Notes: generated by a model from the sequence alone, not told the origin. A stretch of 14,997 bases of DNA from an uncultured Clostridia bacterium (GCA_934621505.1 CAKTUU010000045.1:1-14997), one strand, 5' to 3'. Positions 1 to 6,570 are shown, counted from the first letter of the stretch. Numbers and translations: made by a program.

Positions 1-452
1 ATATGCGTTCCGTCCACAAACACCACCTCCGGCGACAGATATCCCGCCCGGGCGACCTCCTCCAGGATCCAGCGGAACACGCCCTCGATCACTTCCACCG
101 TAAAGCGATGACCGAACGCGCAGTTGATCGTCGCAAAGTGCGGAAGACTCTGCGACACGGTATACCCCAGAAACCAGCGATATGCCACGTTCACTTCTGC
201 GTCCCGCATGGTCTGCCGCAGCGAACGGATCCCGAACAGATGCTGGATCAGCACCAGCTTGAACAGCACCACCGGATCGCAGCCTGGCCGTCCGTTATCC
301 TCGCAGTATAAATCCTCCACAAGCTCATAGATGTGCGTGAAATCCACCGCTGCGTCGATCTTCCGCAGCAAATGATCCTTTGGCGCCAACATGTCCACAC
401 ATAGCATCTCGATTGCTTGCCGCTGTTCCGTTTCTCGCTTCAGCATTTTCAT
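1..452 (-). CDS. IS1182-type transposase, N-terminal 150 residues (runs off left edge)
   Basis: DDE transposase that would mobilise its own insertion sequence. The visible part starts at ATG 452 (MKMLKRETEQRQ) and stays open to the window edge. Residues 1-110 match the DUF772-type N-terminal domain of IS1182/IS5-like transposases, with the GRPGCDPVVLFKLVLIQ and FGIRSLRQTMRDAEVNVAYR segments. The edge falls just after VFVDGTH, where D147 would be the first acid of the DDE triad. Nothing in the visible part is broken, so the copy may be intact. The C-terminal two thirds and the left end of the element lie outside the window. Family level is fairly sure; the exact IS name cannot be given. Confidence 0.85.
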   Translation of the reverse strand, partial: MKMLKRETEQRQAIEMLCVDMLAPKDHLLRKIDAAVDFTHIYELVEDLYCEDNGRPGCDPVVLFKLVLIQHLFGIRSLRQTMRDAEVNVAYRWFLGYTVSQSLPHFATINCAFGHRFTVEVIEGVFRWILEEVARAGYLSPEVVFVDGTH

Positions 453-477
453 CACCGTCTCTATTCTAACCGGCTCT

Positions 478-483
478 ATTATA
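478..483 (-). promoter_or_regulatory. Possible -10 box of the transposase promoter
   Basis: On the minus strand a perfect TATAAT lies 25 bases upstream of the transposase ATG. The base stretch 17 nt further upstream (TCGCCA) is a poor -35, so this is a weak promoter at best. Confidence 0.3.
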
Positions 484-487
484 TCAG

Positions 488-514
488 AAAAGGCCGCTTT
501 TGGCGACCTTTTTT
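488..514 (+). terminator. Terminator-like hairpin at the end of the IS
   Basis: AAAAGG and CGC (488-497) pair with GCG and CCTTTT (503-512) around a TTTTG loop, with one mismatch (C494/A506), and two further T residues follow. Read on the plus strand it has the form of an intrinsic terminator and would stop transcripts leaving the element. It may equally be part of the terminal repeat structure of the IS. Confidence 0.35.
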
Positions 515-523
515 GACAGGCTG

Positions 524-550
524 AGGCTCTGACTCAAAAGGTCAGAGCCT
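524..550. repeat. Perfect 10-bp inverted repeat, likely at the IS end
   Basis: AGGCTCTGAC (524-533) and GTCAGAGCCT (541-550) are exact reverse complements separated by TCAAAAG. No T-run follows on either strand, so it is not a standard terminator. Its place just outside the transposase promoter suggests it belongs to the terminal region of the element. The true IS boundary cannot be fixed from one end. Confidence 0.55.
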
Positions 551-619
551 GATTGCTCGCCTTTGCAAATGCCATTTTTCAGTGTTTTGAAATTATCGCC
601 TTACCGGGCTGTGGCATTG

Positions 620-938
620 TCAAAGCTCTTTCATTTTTTCATTTCCTTTCATAATCGCCAGCAGCATTTCCTGCTGAGGCTTTGTCAGCGCGGCCCACTG
701 CGCAAGCAGCTGCCGCTGCTGGGGCGTCAGCGCCCACATATCGTCCTCGGCAAAAAACTGGGACAGGCTGACGCCCAAACGCATCGCACAAAGCGCGCAG
801 GGTGGATAGCGAAGGTTCGTTATTGCGCACATATAAATTGGCGATGGTAGTCTGCGCCACGCCGCTTCGTTTGGCCAGTTCGTACATGGTCCAGTTTCTC
901 TCCCGCATCAGCGCTTGAATCCTTGCCTTTGTATCCAC
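620..938 (-). pseudogene. XRE-family repressor gene broken by a +1 frameshift
   Basis: The start is GTG 938, preceded by AGGGAGG. The first frame gives a helix-turn-helix domain (TKARIQALMRERNWTMYELA, then RSGVAQTTIANLYVRNNEPS and LRALCDAFG). Such Cro/CI-like proteins bind operator DNA. At the CCC run 774-776 (GGG on the coding strand) the frame slips. The proper continuation, VSLSQFFAEDDMW..., sits in the next frame and runs to a TGA at 620-622. Removing one G yields a coherent protein of about 105 residues, whereas the unshifted frame degenerates into an Ala-rich tail. The C-terminal part (LTPQQRQLLAQWAALTKPQQ) is typical of the small clostridial XRE regulators. A sequencing or assembly error is the alternative. 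The gene diverges from the 75-residue gene at 1063, and an IS lies directly downstream. Confidence 0.8.
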
Positions 939-1002
939 TCCAATTCCCTCCCTGCGCTTCATTTTACATAACATTTGATAAGCACAAAAGAAAGGAAACG
1001 AG

Positions 1003-1032
1003 TTGCATTGTAGTAATCATATGCGTTATAAT
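1003..1032 (+). promoter_or_regulatory. Sigma-A-type promoter for the 75-residue gene
   Basis: TTGCAT (1003-1008), an 18-nt spacer and a perfect TATAAT (1027-1032) lie 30 bases upstream of the ATG at 1063. It sits in the 124-bp divergent region shared with the XRE gene, so that regulator could have acted here; this is inference. Confidence 0.6.
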
Positions 1033-1062
1033 AAGTCAACATTTGAAAAAGAAGGGAAAAAT

Positions 1063-1290
1063 ATGAAATGTTTAAGCGAGGCAAACGTCCAGCAAATCTT
1101 ACAGAAAATCGTGTCCGATAACCACGTTCCTGTACCCCAGGTCAAAGCGCAGATTCAGCAATGCATTGATATCGCCTACGAAAACCGGTATCAAAACCAG
1201 GCTTATCTAAATGCCTTTGGCGACAAAAAGCCGGATCTGGCGCAATTTCTTTCCTTTGTTCTGTCCTATGTTTCTCAGCCCCTTCAGTAA
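1063..1290 (+). CDS. Small protein, 75 aa, resembling short Spo0A-C-like clostridial proteins
   Basis: The start ATG 1063 has GAAGGG six bases upstream, and a promoter lies at 1003-1032. The product is a soluble, mostly helical 75-residue protein without signal peptide or membrane segment. Its pattern VPVPQVKAQIQQCIDIAYEN followed by FGDKKPDLAQFLSFV resembles a family of short clostridial proteins often labelled sporulation initiation factor Spo0A C-terminal-like. In those, a helix with an acidic IDxAW/Y segment is followed by a KKPxxxEF-like stretch. I recall this family only from general pattern, and the match is weak. The gene ends seven bases before the convergent spoIIR stop, with no terminator visible between them. 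The role is unknown, and a function in sporulation control would be a guess. Confidence 0.6.
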   Translation: MKCLSEANVQQILQKIVSDNHVPVPQVKAQIQQCIDIAYENRYQNQAYLNAFGDKKPDLAQFLSFVLSYVSQPLQ

Positions 1291-1296
1291 ATGCGT

Positions 1297-1899
1297 TTAT
1301 TCCTCCATGCACAGCCAGTGCTGAAAAATTCTGCCCGTCTGCCAGACCAATTCTTTCTCATCACCCGCTGCGTCATCGCTTGACAGCGCCAGACACAGCC
1401 TGGGAAACAGTACGCACCACCAGTTGCGGCCCTGCCCTTCGCCCAGGGTAATGCGCAGCCCACGGTACCAGCCTTCCGGCAGGCATACGCTTTCATATTG
1501 CTTCTCCGGCAGGTACAACCAGCCCGTTTCCGCCTGAACCGCGCCCGAAAAGCCAAGCTGCCGGGCCTTTTCTTCCGCTGTTTGCCGGATTGCTTCCGTT
1601 TGCGTAACCAGCAGCTCAAAGGTCTGGTCCGCGTTGGTTTCCCCCGCCTGCGCCAGCCGTTCTCCAAAGGCTTCAATCACCGCGTCCCGTACCTGAATCT
1701 TCAGCGTCTGGTCCGCCGGGTCATCACTGTTCGCTAAAATATGCAGGCGGATGATCTGCCCGGTTTGGTACGCCTGCATCAGCTGCCGTTCCTCTTGGGT
1801 GTAAGCCAGAGCGGCGCCAACCGGCCATAGCAGTGCCAGCGCCGCAAACAGAGCCGCCAGCGTAAGCAGCGCTGCCTCCCGCCAAAACCAGCCGTGCAT
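1297..1899 (-). CDS. spoIIR: Stage II sporulation protein R (SpoIIR)
   Basis: SpoIIR is the forespore-made secreted signal that activates the mother-cell protease SpoIIGA, which then processes pro-sigma-E. This 200-residue protein starts at ATG 1899 with an AAGGAGGGG site (1905-1913). A hydrophobic N-terminal segment at about residues 8-32 serves as signal or anchor. The family signature follows: IIRLHILANSDDPADQTLKI and VRDAV near residues 48-74, then YLPEKQYESVCLPEGWYRGL and GEGQGRNWWCVLFPRLC towards the C-terminus. Length and motifs fit the family well. A sigma-F-like promoter lies directly upstream (1921-1950), consistent with forespore expression. The gene diverges from the YugP-type peptidase gene. 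Identity is firm. Confidence 0.95.
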   Translation of the reverse strand: MHGWFWREAALLTLAALFAALALLWPVGAALAYTQEERQLMQAYQTGQIIRLHILANSDDPADQTLKIQVRDAVIEAFGERLAQAGETNADQTFELLVTQTEAIRQTAEEKARQLGFSGAVQAETGWLYLPEKQYESVCLPEGWYRGLRITLGEGQGRNWWCVLFPRLCLALSSDDAAGDEKELVWQTGRIFQHWLCMEE

Positions 1900-1920
1900 C
1901 CCATCCCCTCCTTACAAGGT

Positions 1921-1950
1921 TACGTTTTCCCAAAAAGGGGATGGTTATGC
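1921..1950 (-). promoter_or_regulatory. Sigma-F-like promoter of spoIIR
   Basis: On the minus strand GCATA (1946-1950), a 15-nt spacer and GGAAAACGTA (1921-1930) match the sigma-F consensus GCATR-N15-GGHRARHTX with one mismatch in the -10 region. The start codon lies 22 bases downstream, so the leader would be short. In Bacillus subtilis spoIIR is a known sigma-F gene, which supports the reading. Confidence 0.75.
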
Positions 1951-1953
1951 ATC

Positions 1954-1982
1954 TTGTAGCCGGTGGCAAAATGGTGTATGCT
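1954..1982 (+). promoter_or_regulatory. Weak promoter candidate for the YugP-type gene
   Basis: TTGTAG (1954-1959), a 17-nt spacer and TATGCT (1977-1982) lie 31 bases before the ATG. Both boxes are imperfect. It partly backs onto the sigma-F promoter of spoIIR on the other strand. Confidence 0.3.
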
Positions 1983-2012
1983 ATATCCGTAGCGAAATAA
2001 GGAGGCGATCGC

Positions 2013-2699
2013 ATGTACTATTATGATTGGACCATGATTCTGGTCATTCCCGGCCTGCTGCTGGGACTTTATGCCCAGTGGAAGGTATCGTCGGCTTTTA
2101 AAAAATATTCCAAGGTCTACCCCATCAGCGGACAGACGGCGGATCAGGTGGCCCGTTCCCTGCTGAACCACAGCGGCTGCGGCAATGTGGGCATTCAAAC
2201 CGTCAGCGGCGACCTGACGGACCATTACAACCCTCGCACCAACACCCTCAGCCTTAGCCAGAGCGTTTCCGGGCAGAGCAGCGTAGCCGCCATCGGAGTG
2301 GCCGCTCACGAATGCGGGCACGCCATGCAGCAGCACGAGGGCTATCTGCCGCTGAAATTCCGCTCCTTTTTGGTGCCGGTTGTCAACATCGGCAGCAACC
2401 TGTATTTTCCCATCTTCTTTTTGGGGCTGGCGTTCAGCTGGGAGCCGCTGGTGAACATCGGCATTCTGTGCTTTGCGCTGACGCTGCTGTTTTCCCTGGT
2501 TACTTTGCCGGTGGAATTTAACGCCAGCAAGCGGGCGATTCGGCTGCTGCGGCAGGACGCTTACCTGACGGAGGAGGAACTGTCCGGCGCAAAAGCCGTT
2601 TTAACCGCCGCCGCCCTGACCTATGTAGCGTCCATGATCAGCAGCGCGTTGCAGCTGCTGCGTCTGATTCTGATTGCCCGGGACCGCAAACGCAACTAA
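2013..2699 (+). CDS. YugP-type membrane zinc metallopeptidase
   Basis: Putative membrane-bound neutral zinc peptidase of the YugP / Zn_peptidase_2 family, whose substrates are not established. The start ATG 2013 has AAGGAGG at 1999-2005. The 228-residue protein opens with a membrane helix (about residues 7-24). It carries the zinc motif HECGH (H99, E100, H103) in the context AAIGVAAHECGHAMQQ, then two hydrophobic segments around residues 117-166. The conserved LPVEFNASKRA follows, with E168 as likely third ligand, then a C-terminal helix around 195-220 and a basic tail. Order and length match the family. A terminator-like hairpin follows at 2717-2771. Confidence 0.92.
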   Translation: MYYYDWTMILVIPGLLLGLYAQWKVSSAFKKYSKVYPISGQTADQVARSLLNHSGCGNVGIQTVSGDLTDHYNPRTNTLSLSQSVSGQSSVAAIGVAAHECGHAMQQHEGYLPLKFRSFLVPVVNIGSNLYFPIFFLGLAFSWEPLVNIGILCFALTLLFSLVTLPVEFNASKRAIRLLRQDAYLTEEELSGAKAVLTAAALTYVASMISSALQLLRLILIARDRKRN

Positions 2700-2716
2700 A
2701 ATAAGGAGGCCGCCTG

Positions 2717-2771
2717 TCATGAAAGAAGCCTGCCGTGTTTTCGTCCGTGAACCGGCGGCTTTTTCATATGA
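2717..2771 (+). terminator. Terminator-like hairpin after the YugP-type gene
   Basis: AGCC-T-GCCG (2727-2735) pairs with CGGCGGCT (2753-2760), with one bulged T, and TTTTC follows. The arms extend outwards through TCAT...GAAAGA and TTTTTCATATGA with small bulges. The loop is 17 nt. It could end transcription of the peptidase gene or act as an attenuator before the TraB-like gene, because no separate promoter for that gene is evident. Confidence 0.6.
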
Positions 2772-2847
2772 CGGACCGGCTATGCGTCCGCTCGTCCCAG
2801 GCGGTCACAGCGTTCCTGTATATGGACGGATTGGAGAAACCCCATGA
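2719..2847 (+). CDS. Possible 42-codon ORF with strong RBS, overlapping the next gene
   Basis: ATG 2719 lies nine bases after a perfect AAGGAGG (2703-2709). It opens a 42-codon frame (MKEACRVFVREPAAFSYDG...) whose TGA overlaps the ATG of the TraB-like gene (ATGA, 2844-2847). RBS and overlap look like translational coupling. However, the frame runs through the terminator-like hairpin at 2717-2771, and the peptide shows no recognisable fold. It may be a leader peptide, a remnant, or chance. Confidence 0.3.
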   Translation: MKEACRVFVREPAAFSYDGPAMRPLVPGGHSVPVYGRIGETP

Positions 2848-3746
2848 AACGAATCATTGCTTTCGTGTGCGTTTTCCTGCTGTTGCCCTGCGCAGCCCTG
2901 GCGGCAGGCGGAAGCAACGGCTTACTGTATCATGTAACCGGCGGAAACAGCGAGGCCTGGATTCTGGGCAGCATTCACATCGGAAGCCCGGACATGTACC
3001 CCTTTGGGCAGCATATTCTATCTGCCCTGGAATCGGCGGACACCTTGGTTTTTGAAAGTGATTCCGACAGCGATGAGGCCGCAGAGTTAGCCCTTTCCCT
3101 GATGGCGGCGGATGCCCCTCTGCGGGATCGTATCTCCGGCGATGCCTATGCCCTGCTGGAGCAGGTATGCGAACAGACCGGCTATTCTCTATCCTATCTA
3201 TCCACCCTGAAAACCTGGGGCATTGTCACCCTGCTGTCAACCCAGGTAAACGCGGTGGAAATGGGAATGGAGGATATCAGCGCCGCCGCTTCCTACGGGG
3301 TGGAAACCCAAATCAAGCAACTGGCAGGCAACAAGCCCCGCCTGTTTTTGGAGGATTTGCGGGAAGCCATGCTGGTGATGGATGACTTTAGCCCGGAATT
3401 GCAGGAATATCTGCTGAAAGACGCCTGCCAGGCGCTGTTGAATCCCAAGACGACGGACACGGCCCTGTACCCCTCCTGGTGGCGGGACGGAGACGCGCAG
3501 GCCTTCGCCAATTCCTTTACGCTGGATACACAGGATGAGACCGCCGCCCGGCTGACAGAGGAATATGTGGACAAGATGCTGACCCGCCGCAACCAGTTCA
3601 TGGCAAAAAAAATTCAATCCCTGCTGGACGATGGTCAGGGCCGCCGCTACTTTATCACCATCGGGCTAATGCATCTGGTGCTGGAGGACGACAGCGTGCT
3701 GACGCTGCTTGCGTCCATGGGCTATCAGGTCGACCGTCTGCACTGA
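2844..3746 (+). CDS. TraB/GumN-family secreted protein
   Basis: A 300-residue member of the TraB/GumN family (PF01963), which shares the Tiki-like metalloprotease fold. Its role in bacteria is unclear. Residues 1-20 form a signal peptide (basic start, hydrophobic core, ALA-AGG), so it is exported or membrane attached. The two family GxxH motifs are present: GSIHIG (H45) near the N-terminus and GLMH (H277) near the end, followed by LEDDSVLTLLASMGYQV. The middle contains GVETQI at about residue 150. Length is normal. The start ATG 2844 has GGAG seven bases upstream and overlaps a possible short ORF. No terminator follows before the cysteine-rich gene, but that gene has its own promoter. Confidence 0.88.
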   Translation: MKRIIAFVCVFLLLPCAALAAGGSNGLLYHVTGGNSEAWILGSIHIGSPDMYPFGQHILSALESADTLVFESDSDSDEAAELALSLMAADAPLRDRISGDAYALLEQVCEQTGYSLSYLSTLKTWGIVTLLSTQVNAVEMGMEDISAAASYGVETQIKQLAGNKPRLFLEDLREAMLVMDDFSPELQEYLLKDACQALLNPKTTDTALYPSWWRDGDAQAFANSFTLDTQDETAARLTEEYVDKMLTRRNQFMAKKIQSLLDDGQGRRYFITIGLMHLVLEDDSVLTLLASMGYQVDRLH

Positions 3747-3761
3747 CCGTTTCTTTTTTGC

Positions 3762-3788
3762 ACGCCTTCTCAACGCCGTCATACTGTA
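3762..3788 (+). promoter_or_regulatory. Sigma-K-type promoter before the cysteine-rich gene
   Basis: AC (3762-3763), exactly 16 nt, then CATACTGTA (3780-3788) fits the late mother-cell consensus AC-N16-CATAnnnTA at every fixed position. The ATG lies 53 bases downstream. An inverted repeat CGCCGT/ACGGCG (3774-3779 and 3796-3801) brackets the -10 box and might bind a regulator or form a leader hairpin. Confidence 0.65.
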
Positions 3789-3841
3789 TCAGTGAACGGC
3801 GGCAAAACAAATTCCAGCCGACCAAAAAAGGAGGCGTGCCA

Positions 3842-4636
3842 ATGTCTTTTTACAGCTACAAAAACGCAAACCCCACCGCTTGTCCCTGCGCCATCTCGGG
3901 CAACGCTCTGGACGGCCTGCAAGAAAAGGTGTGCGTGCAGGTAAAGCGCGTATACGACAGCTGTTTGCAGCAGGAGCAGCTGGATGACAAAAAGGTAACC
4001 ATTACCAGCTATGCCATGGTGGCCCCCAGCTGCAACAACAATTGCAGCTGCAACTGCTCTGCCGAAAACACCGAAACCGTGGCCCCCACATCGGCCCCCG
4101 TCCCGCCCATCACCTTTGAAAGCTGCCGTTCCACCACCACGGAGGGCACCATCCGCAACCTGACGGTGGAGCGCCTGTGCGACCGTCCCTGCTTTGCCCG
4201 GGTGCGCTGCCAGATTGATGTGCCCATTGACATTCTGTTTGTGGACAGCCGCTGCGTGGAGTACATTGGCAAGGGCGTTATCACCGTCGACAAGGATGTG
4301 CTGTTGTCCATCCCTGACGAATCCATTGTGCCCTATTCTCTGGAAAGCATGGTCAGCGCCATTTGCGTGGCGGGCAGCTATCAGGGCAACAATGTATTCA
4401 AACTGACGGTTTGCGTCACCGTTATCCTGAAGGTACTGGCTCAGGTGGAAATTCTGATTCCCTCCTACGGCTTCTGCACCATTCCTCCCTGTGAGGAATT
4501 TGCAGAAAATGTATGCGACGAGTTTTTCAGCCTTCCCCTGTTCCCGCCTGCATCCCTGTGCAACAACGACGATGTGGACCTGCGCAACGCGGCCTGCAAT
4601 ACGGGACGGTGCGGCTGCGGCTGCAACCGCAGCTGA
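3842..4636 (+). CDS. Cysteine-rich protein, putative spore coat or exosporium component
   Basis: 264 residues with 23 cysteines, no signal peptide and no membrane helix. ATG 3842 is chosen because AAGGAGG (3828-3834) sits seven bases upstream; longer in-frame starts lack an RBS. Features in order: KVCVQVKRVYDSCLQQEQLD near residue 30; a CNNNCSCNC cluster near 64-72; a Pro/Thr/Ser linker; beta-rich repeats (RVRCQIDVPIDILFVDSRC, VITVDKDVLLSIPDESIVPY, TVCVTVILKVLAQVEILIPS); and a C-terminal GRCGCGC cluster. I have the impression of a widespread, uncharacterised clostridial family, but cannot name it. The sigma-K-type promoter and cysteine density suggest a cross-linked spore-layer protein made late in the mother cell. 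A strong terminator follows directly, so it is probably monocistronic. Confidence 0.8.
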   Translation: MSFYSYKNANPTACPCAISGNALDGLQEKVCVQVKRVYDSCLQQEQLDDKKVTITSYAMVAPSCNNNCSCNCSAENTETVAPTSAPVPPITFESCRSTTTEGTIRNLTVERLCDRPCFARVRCQIDVPIDILFVDSRCVEYIGKGVITVDKDVLLSIPDESIVPYSLESMVSAICVAGSYQGNNVFKLTVCVTVILKVLAQVEILIPSYGFCTIPPCEEFAENVCDEFFSLPLFPPASLCNNDDVDLRNAACNTGRCGCGCNRS

Positions 4637-4642
4637 CAGGCC

Positions 4643-4680
4643 GAGAGCCGGAGGAAACAATCCCTCCGGCTCTCATGTTT
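4643..4680 (+). terminator. Rho-independent terminator of the cysteine-rich gene
   Basis: A perfect 12-bp stem, GAGAGCCGGAGG (4643-4654) with CCTCCGGCTCTC (4663-4674), has an 8-nt loop and is followed by ATGTTTTATT. It lies between two convergent genes. The T-run on the plus strand makes it the terminator of the cysteine-rich gene. Confidence 0.88.
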
Positions 4681-6470
4681 TATTCCTGTTTGGTCAAATA
4701 TTTTTCCATGACATATCCTTCGGTACTGTCCGTGCATACATGCACCCAGCCGTCCTCCGCGCAGCGTTCCAAGACCAGCAGCCGCTGGTTTTTGTACAAG
4801 CGCATGACAATGGACCCGTTCATGGAGGGGGTGGCCCGCAGGTTCAGGGAGCTGTCGTCCGCAATTTCCGTCACGGCGGCATACCATTGTCCTTCCTGGG
4901 CCGTCTGCGTCAGAGGCATCAGCGTTGGACGGGGCGTAGGCGTGGGCGCGGGACCCGGGGTCATGGACAGGCTGTCCTCCACCGGGGTTACCTTGCGCGC
5001 TTCATCGGGATAACGCTTCAGTTCCATTCCCGGATAGTAAAACCCCAAAATATCCTGATAGCTTTTTTGATAAACGCCCGCCATCCATTGCGCGCCCCGC
5101 TGGCTCATGCCTACGCCATGGCCGTACCGGCGGGCCTGAATGATGTAACGGTCTGCCTTTTCCACTACGTTCCATAACTCGTTTTCATAATTTCCGCTGA
5201 TGTTCAGCCCCAGCGTGTCCTCCAGCGTGGGAAAAATGGCCACGTCCAGGGTAAAGCTGTCCGGAATGGCCTCAAAGGGACCGTAGGTCACCTGGTGCGT
5301 TGGCTGTGGCGTGGCGGTCGCCTCCGGCGTTTGGGAAGGGCTTGGCGACGGACTGGGGCTTTCCCATTGCAGGCTGATTTCATCGTCGTTTTCATCCTCT
5401 ACCCAAGCGATTTCCTGCCGGGTACGGCCGCTGATTTGAACCGTCAGCTTCATTTGGGTCATCCGTTTGCTGCCGGTTTGGTCTGGCGTGTCCACAGCCA
5501 GGCTGCTTACCTTGTCCACCTGAACGCTCTCCGGCGATGGATCGTAGCCCCGGCTGACCAGCTCATCCTTCAGCAGCTGCGCCAGCAGTTTGCGCAGGGC
5601 GTAGGGCGCCTGCTGGCTGTATTCCTTCATCACTTCAAAGCTCTGCACTACGCTGGCGGGATTGGCCAAATCGTAAGGGTCCTCGCCAAAGGCATAATAC
5701 GCCAGGTTTTCACCGTCCGGCCAAACGGTGCTCGTCAATTCCGTCTGGCCGCCGTTGCTGGCGGAGTAATAGCATTGGGCCAGCTGGCCCTTGTAAAAAC
5801 CGCATACGCCGCGGGTTTCCGCCACTGCGCGCCCGGTTTGCTCATTGCCGGGCAGGTAGCCTTTATAAACCTGATCGTTGGTTGTATCCACCACATCGTA
5901 TTCCCGGCTGGCGTTTTGCCTGCGCAGCGCATAGGTACGGGCCGCCACCGCCTGGGCTTTCAGCGCTTCCAGGGGAAAGCTGTCGCTCATTTCATAGGGC
6001 ACCACGCCCAGCAGGTAATCCTCCACATGGATGCTTAAAATTGGCCGGATTTTTTCATCGGCAATATCCAGGGTCAGATCTCCCGCGTACAGGGCGGGAA
6101 AATTCGCCAGCCGCCAGCCGGATGGCTCCGCATCGTCAACCTCCGCGCGCAGAAGCTGCAACCGGCTGCCCGCCAGCAGGCTCATGTTCTGATAGTATAC
6201 ATACAGTTTGTCCTGCCGAAGAAGCACGGCAATCTGGCTTCCCGCCGGAAAATACATTTGGCTGCCATCGGCTGTAACGGCGCTGTAGGGAACCGTCAGT
6301 TCCAAATCCATCCGGTCCTGAACGCCAAGCCGGGTAAGCCATACCCGTACCAGCTGGCTGCGCTGGGGCGCGGCGGGCAAGTCTACCTCCGTGCCAAAGG
6401 AAACGGGTGCGTAGAGAAAGGTCAGCGCCAGCAGCCACAGCATCCATCGGCGATAGCGAAAATTTTTCAA
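4680..6470 (-). CDS. SpoIID/LytB-domain protein with C-terminal SH3b domain
   Basis: Secreted or membrane-anchored peptidoglycan enzyme related to the lytic transglycosylase SpoIID. TTG 6470 is preferred because GGAAGGGGG (6478-6486) lies seven bases upstream; a TTG at 6488 overlaps that site. The product is 596 residues with a hydrophobic N-terminal segment at about 9-27. The catalytic domain begins near 145 with LSIHVEDYLLGVVPYEM (E160 matching the catalytic Glu), FPLEALKAQAVAARTYAL and CYYSASNGGQTE. It ends with RYGHGVGMSQRGAQWMA and FYYPGMEL (about 448-484). A Ser/Pro/Thr-rich stretch (371-394) interrupts the domain. A second linker precedes a bacterial SH3 domain (about 527-594, LNLRATPS...GYVMEKYL), which usually binds cell wall. 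It is much longer than classical SpoIID, so a vegetative wall or sporulation role is open. Confidence 0.88.
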   Translation of the reverse strand: MKNFRYRRWMLWLLALTFLYAPVSFGTEVDLPAAPQRSQLVRVWLTRLGVQDRMDLELTVPYSAVTADGSQMYFPAGSQIAVLLRQDKLYVYYQNMSLLAGSRLQLLRAEVDDAEPSGWRLANFPALYAGDLTLDIADEKIRPILSIHVEDYLLGVVPYEMSDSFPLEALKAQAVAARTYALRRQNASREYDVVDTTNDQVYKGYLPGNEQTGRAVAETRGVCGFYKGQLAQCYYSASNGGQTELTSTVWPDGENLAYYAFGEDPYDLANPASVVQSFEVMKEYSQQAPYALRKLLAQLLKDELVSRGYDPSPESVQVDKVSSLAVDTPDQTGSKRMTQMKLTVQISGRTRQEIAWVEDENDDEISLQWESPSPSPSPSQTPEATATPQPTHQVTYGPFEAIPDSFTLDVAIFPTLEDTLGLNISGNYENELWNVVEKADRYIIQARRYGHGVGMSQRGAQWMAGVYQKSYQDILGFYYPGMELKRYPDEARKVTPVEDSLSMTPGPAPTPTPRPTLMPLTQTAQEGQWYAAVTEIADDSSLNLRATPSMNGSIVMRLYKNQRLLVLERCAEDGWVHVCTDSTEGYVMEKYLTKQE

Positions 6471-6541
6471 GGGTTGTCCCCCTTCCAAAGGCTAGGTTAC
6501 CGTTATTCAAACGAAACGGAAAGTTATTTTCATGCATGGTA

Positions 6542-6570
6542 AGCATAGCACGCATGCCCCAAAATGACAA
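6542..6570 (-). promoter_or_regulatory. Extended -10 promoter of the SpoIID/LytB gene
   Basis: Minus-strand TTGTCA (6565-6570), a 17-nt spacer and TATGCT (6542-6547), with TGC directly before the -10 (extended -10), give a sigma-A-type promoter 72 bases upstream of the TTG start. This argues for at least some vegetative expression. Confidence 0.55.

Noticed and set aside
3779..4660. Long open frame (293 codons) on the minus strand opposite the cysteine-rich gene
   Set aside because: It has a low-complexity Ala/Gly/His-rich translation without recognisable motifs, and it mirrors the codon bias of the plus-strand gene, which has a strong RBS and promoter.
4643..4674. Hairpin as terminator for the leftward SpoIID/LytB gene
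   Set aside because: On the minus strand the stem is followed by CGGCCTGTC, without a T-run, so only the plus-strand role is supported.
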